Part shown: in pieces, positions 53,649-62,723 of the stretch
Position numbering within the stretch: the stretch's first letter is position 1
How the letters are laid out: each line of letters begins with the position of its first letter
NCBI RefSeq assembly: GCF_943914565.1
Contig: NZ_CALUCN010000013.1
Location: 1-64,000, forward strand
Length of the DNA: 64,000 nucleotides
Reading direction: 5' to 3'
Origin: an uncultured Tessaracoccus sp.
Lineage (GTDB): Bacteria > Actinomycetota > Actinomycetes > Propionibacteriales > Propionibacteriaceae
The notes under the pieces: model-generated
What the model was told of the DNA's origin: nothing
What the model saw: only the letters and a program-made list of their open reading frames with translations
Databases searched by the model: none
Made by a program: the position numbers and the translations under genes

Positions 53649-54283
53649 CGACGCCGCACGAGGGGTCCTGGGCGTTCGAGCGCGCCCTCGTCGAGGCGGG
53701 GCTGGGGCCGGTCGCGGGCGCCGACGAAGCGGGACGTGGCGCGAGTGCCGGGCCGCTCGTCGCGGCCGCGGTGATCCTCGACCCGGACGACCCGATCGCC
53801 GGTCTCGACGACTCGAAGCGGCTCACGCCCAGGCGCAGGGAGGCGCTGCACGACGAGATCCTGGCCCGCGCGCTCGCCGTCGCCGTCTCGGAAGTCGGGC
53901 CCGCGGAGTGCGACGCGCTCGGCATGCACGAGGCGGACATCCAGGGCCTGCGCAGGGCCATCGGGAAGCTCACCGTGCGGCCGGGGTTCGTGCTGACCGA
54001 CGGGTTCCCCGTCGACGGCGTGGGCACTCCGGGGCTCGCGATGTGGAAGGGCGACAAGGTGGCCGCCTGCGTGAGCGCGGCGTCGATCGTCGCGAAGGTC
54101 ACGAGGGACCGGATCATGGTCGCGCTCGCGGAGGAACACCCCGGGTACGGGTTCGAGGTCCACAAGGGGTACAACACCGCCGCGCACCAGGCGTCACTGC
54201 GGCGGTGCGGCCCGAGCCCGGTCCACCGGTGGTGCTTCTCCAACGTCCGCGCCGCGGCGGACGCCCGTGGCGGCGAGCGGTAG
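53642..54283 (+). CDS. rnhB: Ribonuclease HII
   Basis: A 213-residue enzyme cutting at ribonucleotides in DNA. DEAGRG (Asp28, Glu29) starts the acidic active site; DGFPVDG and the KVTRDRIM helix follow; GYGFEVHKGYNT is the substrate-binding motif. GTG 53642 lies inside the lepB end. Confidence 0.94.
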   Translation: MLTTPHEGSWAFERALVEAGLGPVAGADEAGRGASAGPLVAAAVILDPDDPIAGLDDSKRLTPRRREALHDEILARALAVAVSEVGPAECDALGMHEADIQGLRRAIGKLTVRPGFVLTDGFPVDGVGTPGLAMWKGDKVAACVSAASIVAKVTRDRIMVALAEEHPGYGFEVHKGYNTAAHQASLRRCGPSPVHRWCFSNVRAAADARGGER

Positions 54284-54286
54284 GGT
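54281..54286 (+). promoter_or_regulatory. -10 element (TAGGGT) for the DUF2469 gene
   Basis: TAGGGT ends 8 nt before ATG 54295 and overlaps the rnhB stop codon. Confidence 0.4.
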
Positions 54287-54294
54287 GTGGGGCC

Positions 54295-54603
54295 ATGAGC
54301 GCTGAGGACCTGGACGAGTACGAGTCCAAGCTGGAGCTGGACCTGTACCGCGAGTACAAGGACGTCGTCGGGATCTTCACCTACGCCGTCGAGACCGAGC
54401 GGCGGTTCTACCTGTGCAACGCGGTCGACCTCAAGGTGCGCACCGAGGGCGGGGACGTGTACTACGAGGTGTCCATGGGGGACGCCTGGGTGTGGGACAT
54501 GTACCGCCCCGCGCGGTTCGTGAAGTCGGCGAAGGTGCTCACGTTCCGCGACGTCTCGATCGAGGAGATCGCGCACTCGGACCTGGAGATCCCCGAGGCC
54601 TGA
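54295..54603 (+). CDS. DUF2469 family protein
   Basis: A 102-residue acidic protein conserved in actinobacteria directly after rnhB. It begins MSAEDLDEYESKLELDLYREYKDV and contains the aromatic stretch AWVWDMYRPARFV. Function is unknown; the constant neighbourhood suggests a housekeeping role. Confidence 0.9.
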   Translation: MSAEDLDEYESKLELDLYREYKDVVGIFTYAVETERRFYLCNAVDLKVRTEGGDVYYEVSMGDAWVWDMYRPARFVKSAKVLTFRDVSIEEIAHSDLEIPEA

Positions 54604-54694
54604 GCCTGGGCAACGCCCTCATCCGCATGTCCACCCTGTGGAGAACGGGCGTGGCGGGTGCGTCGCTGCCTATCACTGTGGGTGGAGGTGGCCC

Positions 54695-55069
54695 ATGGTT
54701 CGACTGGGAAAGGTGTCACGGGCGCTCGGCCGGCATGGCGAGGACGTGGCCGCACGATACTTGCAGGGGTTGGGGCTGGAGATCCTGTCCCGCAACTGGT
54801 CCTGCCCGCACGGTGAGCTGGACATCGTCGCGTACGACGACGCCCGCGACGCGTTGGTCTTCGTCGAGGTGAAGACACGATCGGGGCGGGGATTCGGGCA
54901 TCCGCTCGAGGCGATCACGCACGACAAGGCACGACGGTTGTACCAGCTCGCCCGACTGTGGCTGGACGCCACCGGGCGCCGGGCCCGGACGATCCGCGTC
55001 GACGCCGTGGGCGTGCTGCTGGCCGGGCAGGCGCCCGAGATCACCCACGTCGAGGGGGTGGCGGCATGA
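54695..55069 (+). CDS. UPF0102 (YraN) nuclease-fold protein
   Basis: A 124-residue protein with the restriction-endonuclease-like core: GEDVAARYL, then GELDIVAYD and FVEVKTRSG, giving the E/D-x-K type metal site. Members are suspected DNA-processing nucleases linked to ComM and DprA. GGTGGAGGTG precedes ATG 54695. The stop overlaps the next start (ATGA). Confidence 0.9.
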   Translation: MVRLGKVSRALGRHGEDVAARYLQGLGLEILSRNWSCPHGELDIVAYDDARDALVFVEVKTRSGRGFGHPLEAITHDKARRLYQLARLWLDATGRRARTIRVDAVGVLLAGQAPEITHVEGVAA

Positions 55070-56586
55070 GCGCGAAGGCCTGGTGCATCGCCCTGAGGGG
55101 GCTCGACGGCGCCACCGTCGAGGTCGAGGCCGCGACGACGATGAACCTGCCCAGGACGGTCTTCGTCGGCCTGCCAGACGCTGCCCTCAACGAGGCGAAG
55201 GAGCGGGTTCGGCACGGGGTGCGGGCCACGGGCAGGAAGTGGCCGGACGGTGTCGTCACGGTCAACCTCTCGCCGGGCTCGGTGCCGAAGCACGGCACCC
55301 ACTTCGACCTGGCCATCGCGGTCGCCGCGATGTCCGTCGAGCCGAAGAACGCCGTCGCGGTCGACGCACTGGACCGCACGGTGCTGTTCGGGGAGCTGGG
55401 CCTGGACGGGCGGGTGCGCGCGGTCCGCGGCATCGTGCCGCTGCTCCTCGCCGCCAGCCGGCACGGGTTCGCGCAGGCCGTTGTGCCCGCCGCGCAGCTC
55501 GCGGAGGCGCAGCTCGTCCCGGGCATCACCGTCTGGGGCGTCGAGCACCTCATCGAGGTCCTGGGCGTCCTCGACGGCACCCCGACCACGCACGTCGCCC
55601 CCGCGCCGGCCGCGGTGGACACCCAGTCGGCGCCGGACCTGGCCGACGTGCAGGGCCATGACGACGGCCGGTTCGCGCTCGAGGTGGCCGCGGCAGGGCG
55701 GCACCACCTGTTCCTGCACGGACCGCCCGGGGTTGGCAAGACGATGCTCGCCGCGCGGCTGCCGTCCGTCCTGCCGCCGCTCAGCCCCGAGGAAGCCATC
55801 GAGGTCTCCGCGATCCACTCGCTCGCGGGCGAGCGGCTCCCGGGCGGCCTCCTCACGCGGCCGCCCTACCAGGACCCGCACCACACCGCGAGCCGGCAGA
55901 GCCTCGTCGGCGGCGGTGGCCGGGAGATCCGTCCCGGGGCCGTGAGCTTGGCACACCGTGGGGTCTTGTTCCTCGACGAGGGGCCTGAGTTCGGGCAGAA
56001 GACGCTCGAGTCGCTGCGGGTCCCCCTCGAGAACGGGTACGTGAGCATCGGCCGGGCGATGAGCCAGGTGCGGTTCCCCGCGCGGTTCCAGCTCGTGCTC
56101 GCGGCCAACCCGTGCCCGTGCGGGTACGCCGGCGTCGTGGGCAAGGAGTGCTCGTGCGCGCCGCACCGGGTGCGCCAGTACCAGGACCGGTTGAGCGGCC
56201 CGATCCTGGACCGGATCGACATCGTGCACCGCATGCCGGCCGTGAGCCGGTTCCTCGAGCTCGACGACGAGCCGCGTGAGTCGAGTGCGGCGGTGCTGGA
56301 GCGTGTGATGGAGGCGCGTGACCGCCAGCGACACCGGCTGAAGGACACCCCCTGGGCCACCAACAGCGAGGTGGCGGGGCCGTACCTGCGTCGGGAGCTG
56401 CCGCTGCCGGACACCACACCCATCAACCGCGCGCTCGCTCTCGGCACGCTCAGTGCCCGCGGCGTCGACAAGGTGCTGCGCGTCGCCTGGACCCTGGCGG
56501 ACCTGGCCGGGCGTGACCGGGTGGGGGACATCGAGCTCCAGGCCGCGATGCAGTTGCGGCTCGGCGAGTCTGCGAAGGCGGCGTGA
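55066..56586 (+). CDS. YifB/ComM family Mg-chelatase-like AAA+ ATPase
   Basis: A 506-residue protein. An N-terminal Lon-protease-like domain (VFVGLPDAALNEAKERV) precedes the AAA+ core with GPPGVGKTML near residue 221, and a C-terminal chelatase-like region (NPCPCGY; LSGPILDRIDI). ComM in transformable bacteria drives branch migration during recombination of imported DNA. The Walker B segment reads LFLDEGPEF where relatives commonly have DEAPEF. It is one unit with yraN and dprA. Confidence 0.92.
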   Translation: MSAKAWCIALRGLDGATVEVEAATTMNLPRTVFVGLPDAALNEAKERVRHGVRATGRKWPDGVVTVNLSPGSVPKHGTHFDLAIAVAAMSVEPKNAVAVDALDRTVLFGELGLDGRVRAVRGIVPLLLAASRHGFAQAVVPAAQLAEAQLVPGITVWGVEHLIEVLGVLDGTPTTHVAPAPAAVDTQSAPDLADVQGHDDGRFALEVAAAGRHHLFLHGPPGVGKTMLAARLPSVLPPLSPEEAIEVSAIHSLAGERLPGGLLTRPPYQDPHHTASRQSLVGGGGREIRPGAVSLAHRGVLFLDEGPEFGQKTLESLRVPLENGYVSIGRAMSQVRFPARFQLVLAANPCPCGYAGVVGKECSCAPHRVRQYQDRLSGPILDRIDIVHRMPAVSRFLELDDEPRESSAAVLERVMEARDRQRHRLKDTPWATNSEVAGPYLRRELPLPDTTPINRALALGTLSARGVDKVLRVAWTLADLAGRDRVGDIELQAAMQLRLGESAKAA

Positions 56587-56587
56587 C

Positions 56588-57703
56588 ATGGACGAGCGAT
56601 CGGCACGCATGGGGCTCTGCGCGCTCGGCGCGATGGCCTCACCGAAGCTGGCGGCCCTCGTGGACGCGGAGGGGGCGACGGCGGTCTGGGCGGCGCTGCG
56701 TCGCGGCGACGAGGACTCGGCCTGGTCCCGCCGCGCACGCGGTGTGGACGTGACGCGGATGGCGGCCGCCACCGAGGCCTGCGGGTCCCGGTTCGTCGTC
56801 CCCGGGGACCCGGAGTGGCCGAGCAGCCTCGACGGGCTCCGCGCGGCCGAGGTGAGCGGCCAGGGCGGTGCGCCGTTCGGGCTGTGGGTCCTGGGCGCGC
56901 CCGTCGGTGATCTCACGGGCGGGGTGGCGATCGTCGGGGCACGGGCCGCGACGCAGTACGGCCAGCACGTCGCGCAGGAACTCGCCGCAGACCTCGCGGC
57001 CGGTGGGCTCCCCGTCGTCTCGGGGCTCGCACACGGCATCGACGCGGCGGCGCACCGGGGTGCGTTGGTGACCGGCGGACGCACCGTCGCGGTGGTCGCC
57101 GGCGGCGTGGACGAGCCGTACCCGGCGTCGAACGCCGCCCTCGCGGCCCAGATCGCCCGCCGGGGATCGGTGGTCTCCGAAGCACCCCCGGGCGTGCGCC
57201 CCACGCGGCCGGCGTTCCTCGCCCGCAACCGGCTCATCGCCGGACTGTCGGAGGGCGTGGTCGTGGTCGAGGCGGCCCTGCGCTCGGGCGCGAAGAACAC
57301 CGCGGCCTGGGGCAACGAGCTCGGCCGGGTCGTGATGGCGGTGCCCGGGCAGGTGACGTCGAGCATGTCGCAGACCCCGCACCGGCTCGTGCGCGACGGG
57401 CAGGCGGTGCTCGTCACCGACTCGCGCGACGTCCGGGAGCTGCTCGAGCCGCTGGGCACCGTCGAAGAGGCGCCGCGACGTGGGCGCGACACCGCACTCG
57501 ACCGGCTCCCGCCCGAGCAGCGGGCGCTGCGGGAGGCGTTCGTGGTGGGCGAGGAGGTGTCGTCGGGCGTCCTCGCCCGACGCACGGGGCTCCCGATGCC
57601 GGTGTGTCTCGCGTCACTGCACGCCCTCGTCGAGGGCCGCTGGATCGAGGAGGGCGACGGGGGCGGCTGGCGGCTGCCGGTCGCGCCGGTCGGCGGCAAC
57701 TGA
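56588..57703 (+). CDS. dprA: DNA-processing protein DprA
   Basis: A 371-residue Rossmann-fold protein that loads RecA on incoming single-stranded DNA. Conserved segments are VAIVGARAATQYG, VVSGLAHGIDAAAHRGAL, GRTVAVVAGGVDEPYP and FLARNRLIAGLS. A C-terminal winged-helix domain (LPPEQRALREAF) follows. The ATG is one nt after the ComM-like stop. Confidence 0.94.
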   Translation: MDERSARMGLCALGAMASPKLAALVDAEGATAVWAALRRGDEDSAWSRRARGVDVTRMAAATEACGSRFVVPGDPEWPSSLDGLRAAEVSGQGGAPFGLWVLGAPVGDLTGGVAIVGARAATQYGQHVAQELAADLAAGGLPVVSGLAHGIDAAAHRGALVTGGRTVAVVAGGVDEPYPASNAALAAQIARRGSVVSEAPPGVRPTRPAFLARNRLIAGLSEGVVVVEAALRSGAKNTAAWGNELGRVVMAVPGQVTSSMSQTPHRLVRDGQAVLVTDSRDVRELLEPLGTVEEAPRRGRDTALDRLPPEQRALREAFVVGEEVSSGVLARRTGLPMPVCLASLHALVEGRWIEEGDGGGWRLPVAPVGGN

Positions 57704-57719
57704 CGGGATCGGACCCGTC
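57702..57719. terminator. Short hairpin between convergent dprA and coiled-coil gene
   Basis: GACGGG / CCCGTC with a 6-nt loop, starting inside the dprA stop codon. Weak. Confidence 0.35.
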
Positions 57720-57725
57720 CGCGCG

Positions 57726-58958
57726 TCAGAGGAGCTCGTCGTGCGGGCCGACGTGGTCGAAATGGAAGCCCGCGTCGGTGCGCCACCACGTGAGGCGCGG
57801 CGCCTGGGGCGTGTGCTCCCGGATCGCGGTGCGACGGATCCGGTGGCCGGCGTCGGTGAGCCGCGGCCGCCCACCCTTCGACTCGAGGAAGTCGTGGGTG
57901 CGGCGCAGCATGCGGTCGTCGTCGCGCATGAGCCCGACGATCACCTCGAGCGTTCGCCGCCGCGGCACGACGGCGTGGTCGAGCCCCGTCACCAGGCCTG
58001 CACCAAGCGTGTACGTGGGCATCGGCCCGGCGTCACCGGTGACGGTGACGAGCCAGTACCACGCGAGCTCGCTGCGCAGCTGCTCGACCGGGTCGTCGGA
58101 GACGAACGGCAGTTGTCCGCGTTCCTCGATCTCGCGCCTTGCCTTCTGCTCCGCTCGCAGCTCGTCCTCGAGCCGCGTGATGCGCTGTTCGGCCTCGTGC
58201 AGGAGCTCCTCGGCGGTGTCGGCCCGCGACCGCTCGCGCTCGGTGTCCTCGCTCGAGCTGCCGAACTGCTCCTCGAGCACGCGCGTGAGCGAGCGCGCGA
58301 CGACCGTCTCGATGTCCGCGAGCCCGAACGGGGTGTGCGCGGGGGCGGGCGGCTGCGGACCGGCCGGCTGGGCGGCCGGCTCGGGCCGCGGTGAGGAGTC
58401 GGGCTTCGCGCCGGTCGGGGGCCCGGGCTTCGGGGTGGTGTGCGTGCCCGGCACGAGTCCTGCCGGGATGCGGCCCTTGGTCCCCGTGTGGAGGACCCGG
58501 GGCGGGCGCGCAGGCGTCGGCTGTGGCGCGACGTGCGGCGTGTGCTCGACGGCCTCCACGACGCGTCGCAACGACGCGCCCGGGTCGTCCTCGGGGTAGA
58601 TGAGCAGGAGCGGGTGGCGCCGGAAGTGGTCAGTCACCCTGGCGTCGGGCATCACGACGCGCACCGAGCCGCCGTAACAGTGGAAGGTGCTGCTGATCGA
58701 GTCGGAGAGCCGCTCGGAGGCGGGCATCGAGTCGAGGACGACGACGTCGGTGGGCAGGTGCTCGACCTCGCGCACCAGCTGGTCGACGTCGATGCGCGGG
58801 CGTCCGGTGTCGCCCGCCGGCGAGATCACCGTGAGGCTGTGCAGCCGCCCGGGATTCAGGATCTCCTCGATGAGCTGGGGGATCTCGTCCTTCGTGACCC
58901 TCCACGGTGTGGCGCCCAACGCGTCCTCCTCGATCGTCCGTCTCGGCAAGTCGTGCAT
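57726..58958 (-). CDS. Unrecognised three-part protein with Pro-rich linker and coiled coil
   Basis: A 410-residue protein I cannot name. An N-terminal alpha/beta-like region (about 1-145) contains HCYGGSVRVVMPDARVTDHFRRHPLL and LIYPEDDP (here quoted in part). It is followed by a ~75-residue Pro/Ala/Thr-rich linker, a charged coiled coil (about 225-290, heptads of Glu/Leu/Arg) and a C-terminal ~110-residue winged-helix-like domain with HDFLESKGGRPRL. There is no signal peptide or membrane span. ATG 58958 is the first Met after the weak upstream extension. It is a single minus-strand gene between dprA and the ECF operon. Confidence 0.65.
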   Translation of the reverse strand: MHDLPRRTIEEDALGATPWRVTKDEIPQLIEEILNPGRLHSLTVISPAGDTGRPRIDVDQLVREVEHLPTDVVVLDSMPASERLSDSISSTFHCYGGSVRVVMPDARVTDHFRRHPLLLIYPEDDPGASLRRVVEAVEHTPHVAPQPTPARPPRVLHTGTKGRIPAGLVPGTHTTPKPGPPTGAKPDSSPRPEPAAQPAGPQPPAPAHTPFGLADIETVVARSLTRVLEEQFGSSSEDTERERSRADTAEELLHEAEQRITRLEDELRAEQKARREIEERGQLPFVSDDPVEQLRSELAWYWLVTVTGDAGPMPTYTLGAGLVTGLDHAVVPRRRTLEVIVGLMRDDDRMLRRTHDFLESKGGRPRLTDAGHRIRRTAIREHTPQAPRLTWWRTDAGFHFDHVGPHDELL

Positions 58959-59018
58959 GGTCACGCTAGCGCGGAGTGGGCGCGGCCCGGGCGTGGTGCT
59001 CAGCCACACCACCGGCGT

Positions 59019-59894
59019 TCAGGGCCGCACGCCCCGGACCGTCGCCAGGTCCGACGGGGTCGCGGCCACGCGCGACATGCCGGCCGCGCGTCGCAGCACG
59101 ACGAGGAGCGGCCGTCCGAGCACGAGCAACGCGATCGCGGTGGTGACGGCCCGCCCGGTGTCCCAGCCCGCCGTCGACGTGAGCAGCGTGAACCACAGGA
59201 ACGACACGAGGTTCTGCATGAGCGGCGCGCCGGGCACGTAGTCGAGGGACCCGACCGCGACCCCCTCGACGCCGGTGCCGGTGACGAACGGCCAGAACCA
59301 CAGGTTCATCATCGCCCCGTAGAGGTAGGCCGACACGACGCCGAGCACGGCGAGCATCGCCACCTCCGCCCGTCCCCGCACCCGACGTGGCAGGAGCCCG
59401 GCAGCGAGCCCCACCCAGCCGGCGCCGAGCATCTGGAATGGCAGCCAGGGCCCGACCCCCGCGGTGAGCAGTGCGGATGCGAACAGCGACGTGTACCCCA
59501 GCAGGAAGCCGAACCCGGGGCCGAACGCGCGACCGGCGAGGACGAGGAGGAAGAACACGCTCTCGATGCCCGCGGTGCCGGTGCCCAGCGCCGGGCGCAG
59601 CACGGCGTTGATGGCGGAGAGCACCCCGAGCATGGCCAGGGCCTTGGTGTCGATGCCGCCGTCGGAGATCTGTGCGACGACGAGCAGCAGCATCAGCGGC
59701 AGCGTCGCGGCGAGGACGAACGGCGCGTCCTGCGCGTGCTCGGGCGCGACGTCGACCGCCGGCAGCACCAGGGGCCACGCCAGCGAGAACAGCCCGAACG
59801 CCGACGTCGCGACGATCAGCAGCCACGAGCGCCAGCCGAGCCGGACGCCAACCACCGGCGCCGGGATGTCGATGCGGTCGTCAGTGCGCGGCAC
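59019..59894 (-). CDS. ECF transporter substrate-binding (S) component, substrate unknown
   Basis: A 291-residue membrane protein with about seven spans. An AINAVLRPAL segment in an early span and GFGFLLGYTSLFASALL resemble ECF S components. Length is longer than typical (~180-200) S components, similar to the actinobacterial cobalamin-type group, but I cannot fix the ligand. GTG 59894 lies 14 nt inside the ATPase gene, so it is coupled to the energising module. No riboswitch was recognised upstream of the operon. Confidence 0.75.
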   Translation of the reverse strand: MPRTDDRIDIPAPVVGVRLGWRSWLLIVATSAFGLFSLAWPLVLPAVDVAPEHAQDAPFVLAATLPLMLLLVVAQISDGGIDTKALAMLGVLSAINAVLRPALGTGTAGIESVFFLLVLAGRAFGPGFGFLLGYTSLFASALLTAGVGPWLPFQMLGAGWVGLAAGLLPRRVRGRAEVAMLAVLGVVSAYLYGAMMNLWFWPFVTGTGVEGVAVGSLDYVPGAPLMQNLVSFLWFTLLTSTAGWDTGRAVTTAIALLVLGRPLLVVLRRAAGMSRVAATPSDLATVRGVRP

Positions 59895-61443
59895 GGCGGT
59901 ACTCCTCGACGGTGAGCAGCGGCACCGGGTTGGCCACCTTCGCCACCTGCGTGGCGAGCAGCGCGCTGGAGGCCAGCACGTCGCGGGCGGGCCCGTCGGA
60001 GACGATCTCGCCCTCGGCCATCATGACGACGCGGTCGCACGTCGTGGCGGCCATCTCGACGTCGTGGGTGGCGACCAGCACGGCCCGGCCCTCGGCGGCG
60101 ATCCGCGCCACGACGGCCCCCAGCGCGCGTTTCGCCTCGTAGTCGAGGCCGCGGGTGGGCTCGTCGAGGAGCACCACCTCGGGGTCGCCGACGAGCTCGA
60201 CGGCGAGCACCAGCGCGATCTTCTGACCCTCCGACAGGTCCCTGGGATGTGCGTCGAGGTCGATCGACGGCACCAGGCTGCGCAGCAGCTCCTCGGTGGT
60301 GCCGGGTGCGACACCAGCCGCGGCGTCGCCGTCGGCGCACTCCGCGCGGACGCTGGCGAGGTGCAGCAGGTCCGACGCGGTCTGTGGCACGAGCGAGACC
60401 CGCCCGTCGGTCTCGATCTCGCCGGCGGTGCGTCGCCCGGCGCCCTGCACGGCCCACATGAGGCTCGACTTGCCGCAGCCGTTGCGGCCCATGAGCGCGG
60501 TGACCTCTCCCCGGTGGAGCGTGAGGTCCACGCCGCGCACCGCGATCACCCCCGGGTACTCCACGACGATGCCCCGCGCCGTCAGCACGGACTGGCCGTG
60601 CGGCGTCGGGGTCGCCAGACGCGGGGGCGCTTCGCGCCAGTGGCGTCGCTGCGGGGCCGCCAGCCTCCGCGCCTCCCGGATCGTGAGCGGCAGCGGGTCC
60701 CAGCCCTCCGAGAGCCCGAGCTCGACGAGGGGTGGGCGCACCGGCGAGTCCCGCAGCACGTCCCGGACCGGGCCATGGGCCACGGTGGCGTCGCCGCGCA
60801 CCAACAGTGCGGTGTCGGCGAACTCGACGCAGCGCTCCATCCGGTGCTCGGCGAGCAGCACCGTGGTGCCGAGGTCGCGCACGAGCCGTGAGACGAGTGC
60901 GAGCACGTCCTCTGCGGCGATCGGGTCCAGTGCCGACGTGGGCTCGTCGAGCACGAGCACCCGCGGCCCGGACGCGAGCACGCTGCCGATCGCGACGCGT
61001 TGCTGCTGCCCGCCGGAGAGGGTCCGCAGCGCGCGCCCGCGCAGGTCCGCGATGCCGAGCAGGTCGAGCGTCTCCTCGACGCGGCGGCGCATCTCCGCCG
61101 GTGGGAACCCGAGCTGCTCCATCGAGTAGGCGAGCTCCTCCTCGACCACGTCGGTGACGAACCCGGCCAGCGGGTCCTGCCCGACGTGCCCCACCGTCGT
61201 GGCCAGCTCGCGGGTGGGCACGAGCGTCGTGTCCCGGTCCGCGACGGTGATCCGGCCCGTGCGGGTCCCACCGGTGAACCGCGGCACGAGGTTGTTCACG
61301 CAGCCGAGCAGGGTGGACTTGCCGGACCCGGTGGGGCCCAGCACGAGGCACAGCTCGCCCTCCTCGATCTCGAAGGACGCGCCGTCGAGCCGCAGCACGG
61401 GGCTGCTGGGGTAGCGCATGGTGACGTCGTTGAACCGGATCAC
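59881..61443 (-). CDS. Fused ECF transporter ATPase (EcfA-EcfA' in one chain)
   Basis: A 520-residue protein with two ABC ATPase domains. The first has GPTGSGKST, LSGGQQQR and VLVLDEPTSALDP; the second GRNGCGKSS, LSEGQK and VVLLDEPTRGLD. In most ECF systems these are two proteins. GTG 61443 overlaps the EcfT stop (GTGA). It powers the S component encoded next. Confidence 0.92.
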   Translation of the reverse strand: MIRFNDVTMRYPSSPVLRLDGASFEIEEGELCLVLGPTGSGKSTLLGCVNNLVPRFTGGTRTGRITVADRDTTLVPTRELATTVGHVGQDPLAGFVTDVVEEELAYSMEQLGFPPAEMRRRVEETLDLLGIADLRGRALRTLSGGQQQRVAIGSVLASGPRVLVLDEPTSALDPIAAEDVLALVSRLVRDLGTTVLLAEHRMERCVEFADTALLVRGDATVAHGPVRDVLRDSPVRPPLVELGLSEGWDPLPLTIREARRLAAPQRRHWREAPPRLATPTPHGQSVLTARGIVVEYPGVIAVRGVDLTLHRGEVTALMGRNGCGKSSLMWAVQGAGRRTAGEIETDGRVSLVPQTASDLLHLASVRAECADGDAAAGVAPGTTEELLRSLVPSIDLDAHPRDLSEGQKIALVLAVELVGDPEVVLLDEPTRGLDYEAKRALGAVVARIAAEGRAVLVATHDVEMAATTCDRVVMMAEGEIVSDGPARDVLASSALLATQVAKVANPVPLLTVEEYRRAAH

Positions 61444-62687
61444 GGGAGACCTTCCTTGGGGGCTGGCGTGGTCGTGAGCGCCGGCGGTGGTGTGGCGAAG
61501 GCCGGCACCGCCGCGACCACGAGCAGCGCGAGCAGGGTCGGGGTGAGCTGGGGCCACGTGAACGGCGCGACCTCGGGGGTGAGCGCGCTCGGGTCGCCGT
61601 GGCGGCGCAGCCACTGGACGGTGCCGACACCCGCGGCGCCGCAGAGCACGGTGAGCGTCTCCGCGACGCCGAACCGGTCGGGGCGGTACCGGGTACGCCG
61701 GACGTGCCGGCCGGTGACGCGCATCGCGAGCACGACGAGGGCCAGCCCGAGCACGAGCAGTGCCAGCTCGACCACGTCGACGCCGGCGATCCGGAGGCGG
61801 CCGGGGCGGGGTTGCGCGAGCAGCTCGTACGACCACACCGACAGCACCGCGACCCCGGCGAGGCCGAGCGTCGTGGCCCGGGCGCGTTCGGCGGGGCGCG
61901 CGTCGCCCGCGCGGCCGTACCCGCGGGCCTCCATGCTCGCCGCGAGCGCCACCGAGCGTTCGAGCGCGTCGGAGAGCACGGGCACGACGATCGTCTCGAC
62001 GACGCCCAGCCGCTGCCGCCGGGTCGTGGCGGCGCGTGCCCGGCGCAGTCTGCGCACCTTCAGCACCCGTCGGATCGAGTCGCCCAGCTGCGGCAGCGCC
62101 GAGAACGCGACGATGAGGATCGTGCCCAGCTCGTACAGCGCCGACGGGAGCGCCGCGAGCAGCCGTTTGGGGTTGACCAGCGAGTTCGCCGCGCCGACGC
62201 ACACGATCACCGTCGCGAGCCGCATGCCGTCGTAGGCGCCGTGCAGGAGCGACTCGAGCGACACGGGCCCGAGCAGTCGGATCCCGCCGACCCACGCGGG
62301 CAAGGGGATCTCCGGCAGGCGGAACAGCACCGTCGGGCCGTCCCCGCCACCGAACAGCACCCGGAAGGCGATCCGGACCACGACGATGAACCCGGCCAGG
62401 ACGAGGTAGTACCGGAACCCCTTCGCCCACGGGTTGTCACCACGTCTGGAGACCGTCACGAGCGTCGCGACGACCATGAGCGACGCCAGCAGCAGCGGAT
62501 TGGTCGTCATGCTGGCCACCACGGCGAGCGCGATCGCCCACCCCCACCACGCGAACGGGTGGAGGGGTCGGGGGAGCAGGTAGCGACGGATCATCCCCGA
62601 CGTCAATCCCGCAGGCAGGTGCGTCCGGTGCCACCGTGGCACCGGGACCACCCGCCGGTGCAGGAGCATGCGGACATGCCGATGCAT
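61440..62687 (-). CDS. ECF transporter transmembrane component EcfT
   Basis: A 415-residue membrane protein. The coupling motif SMEARGYGRAG contains the diagnostic Ala-Arg-Gly that docks on the ATPases. At least six spans are present, with extra C-terminal spans compared with a ~265-residue EcfT. ATG 62687 is the longest start but lacks a ribosome-binding site; ATG at about 62594 (MIRRYLLPRPLHPF) is an alternative closer to the first span. Confidence 0.85.
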   Translation of the reverse strand: MHRHVRMLLHRRVVPVPRWHRTHLPAGLTSGMIRRYLLPRPLHPFAWWGWAIALAVVASMTTNPLLLASLMVVATLVTVSRRGDNPWAKGFRYYLVLAGFIVVVRIAFRVLFGGGDGPTVLFRLPEIPLPAWVGGIRLLGPVSLESLLHGAYDGMRLATVIVCVGAANSLVNPKRLLAALPSALYELGTILIVAFSALPQLGDSIRRVLKVRRLRRARAATTRRQRLGVVETIVVPVLSDALERSVALAASMEARGYGRAGDARPAERARATTLGLAGVAVLSVWSYELLAQPRPGRLRIAGVDVVELALLVLGLALVVLAMRVTGRHVRRTRYRPDRFGVAETLTVLCGAAGVGTVQWLRRHGDPSALTPEVAPFTWPQLTPTLLALLVVAAVPAFATPPPALTTTPAPKEGLP

Positions 62688-62723
62688 CGGCCGGTGAGCG
62701 CGCGCGACGCACGCCGCACCACG

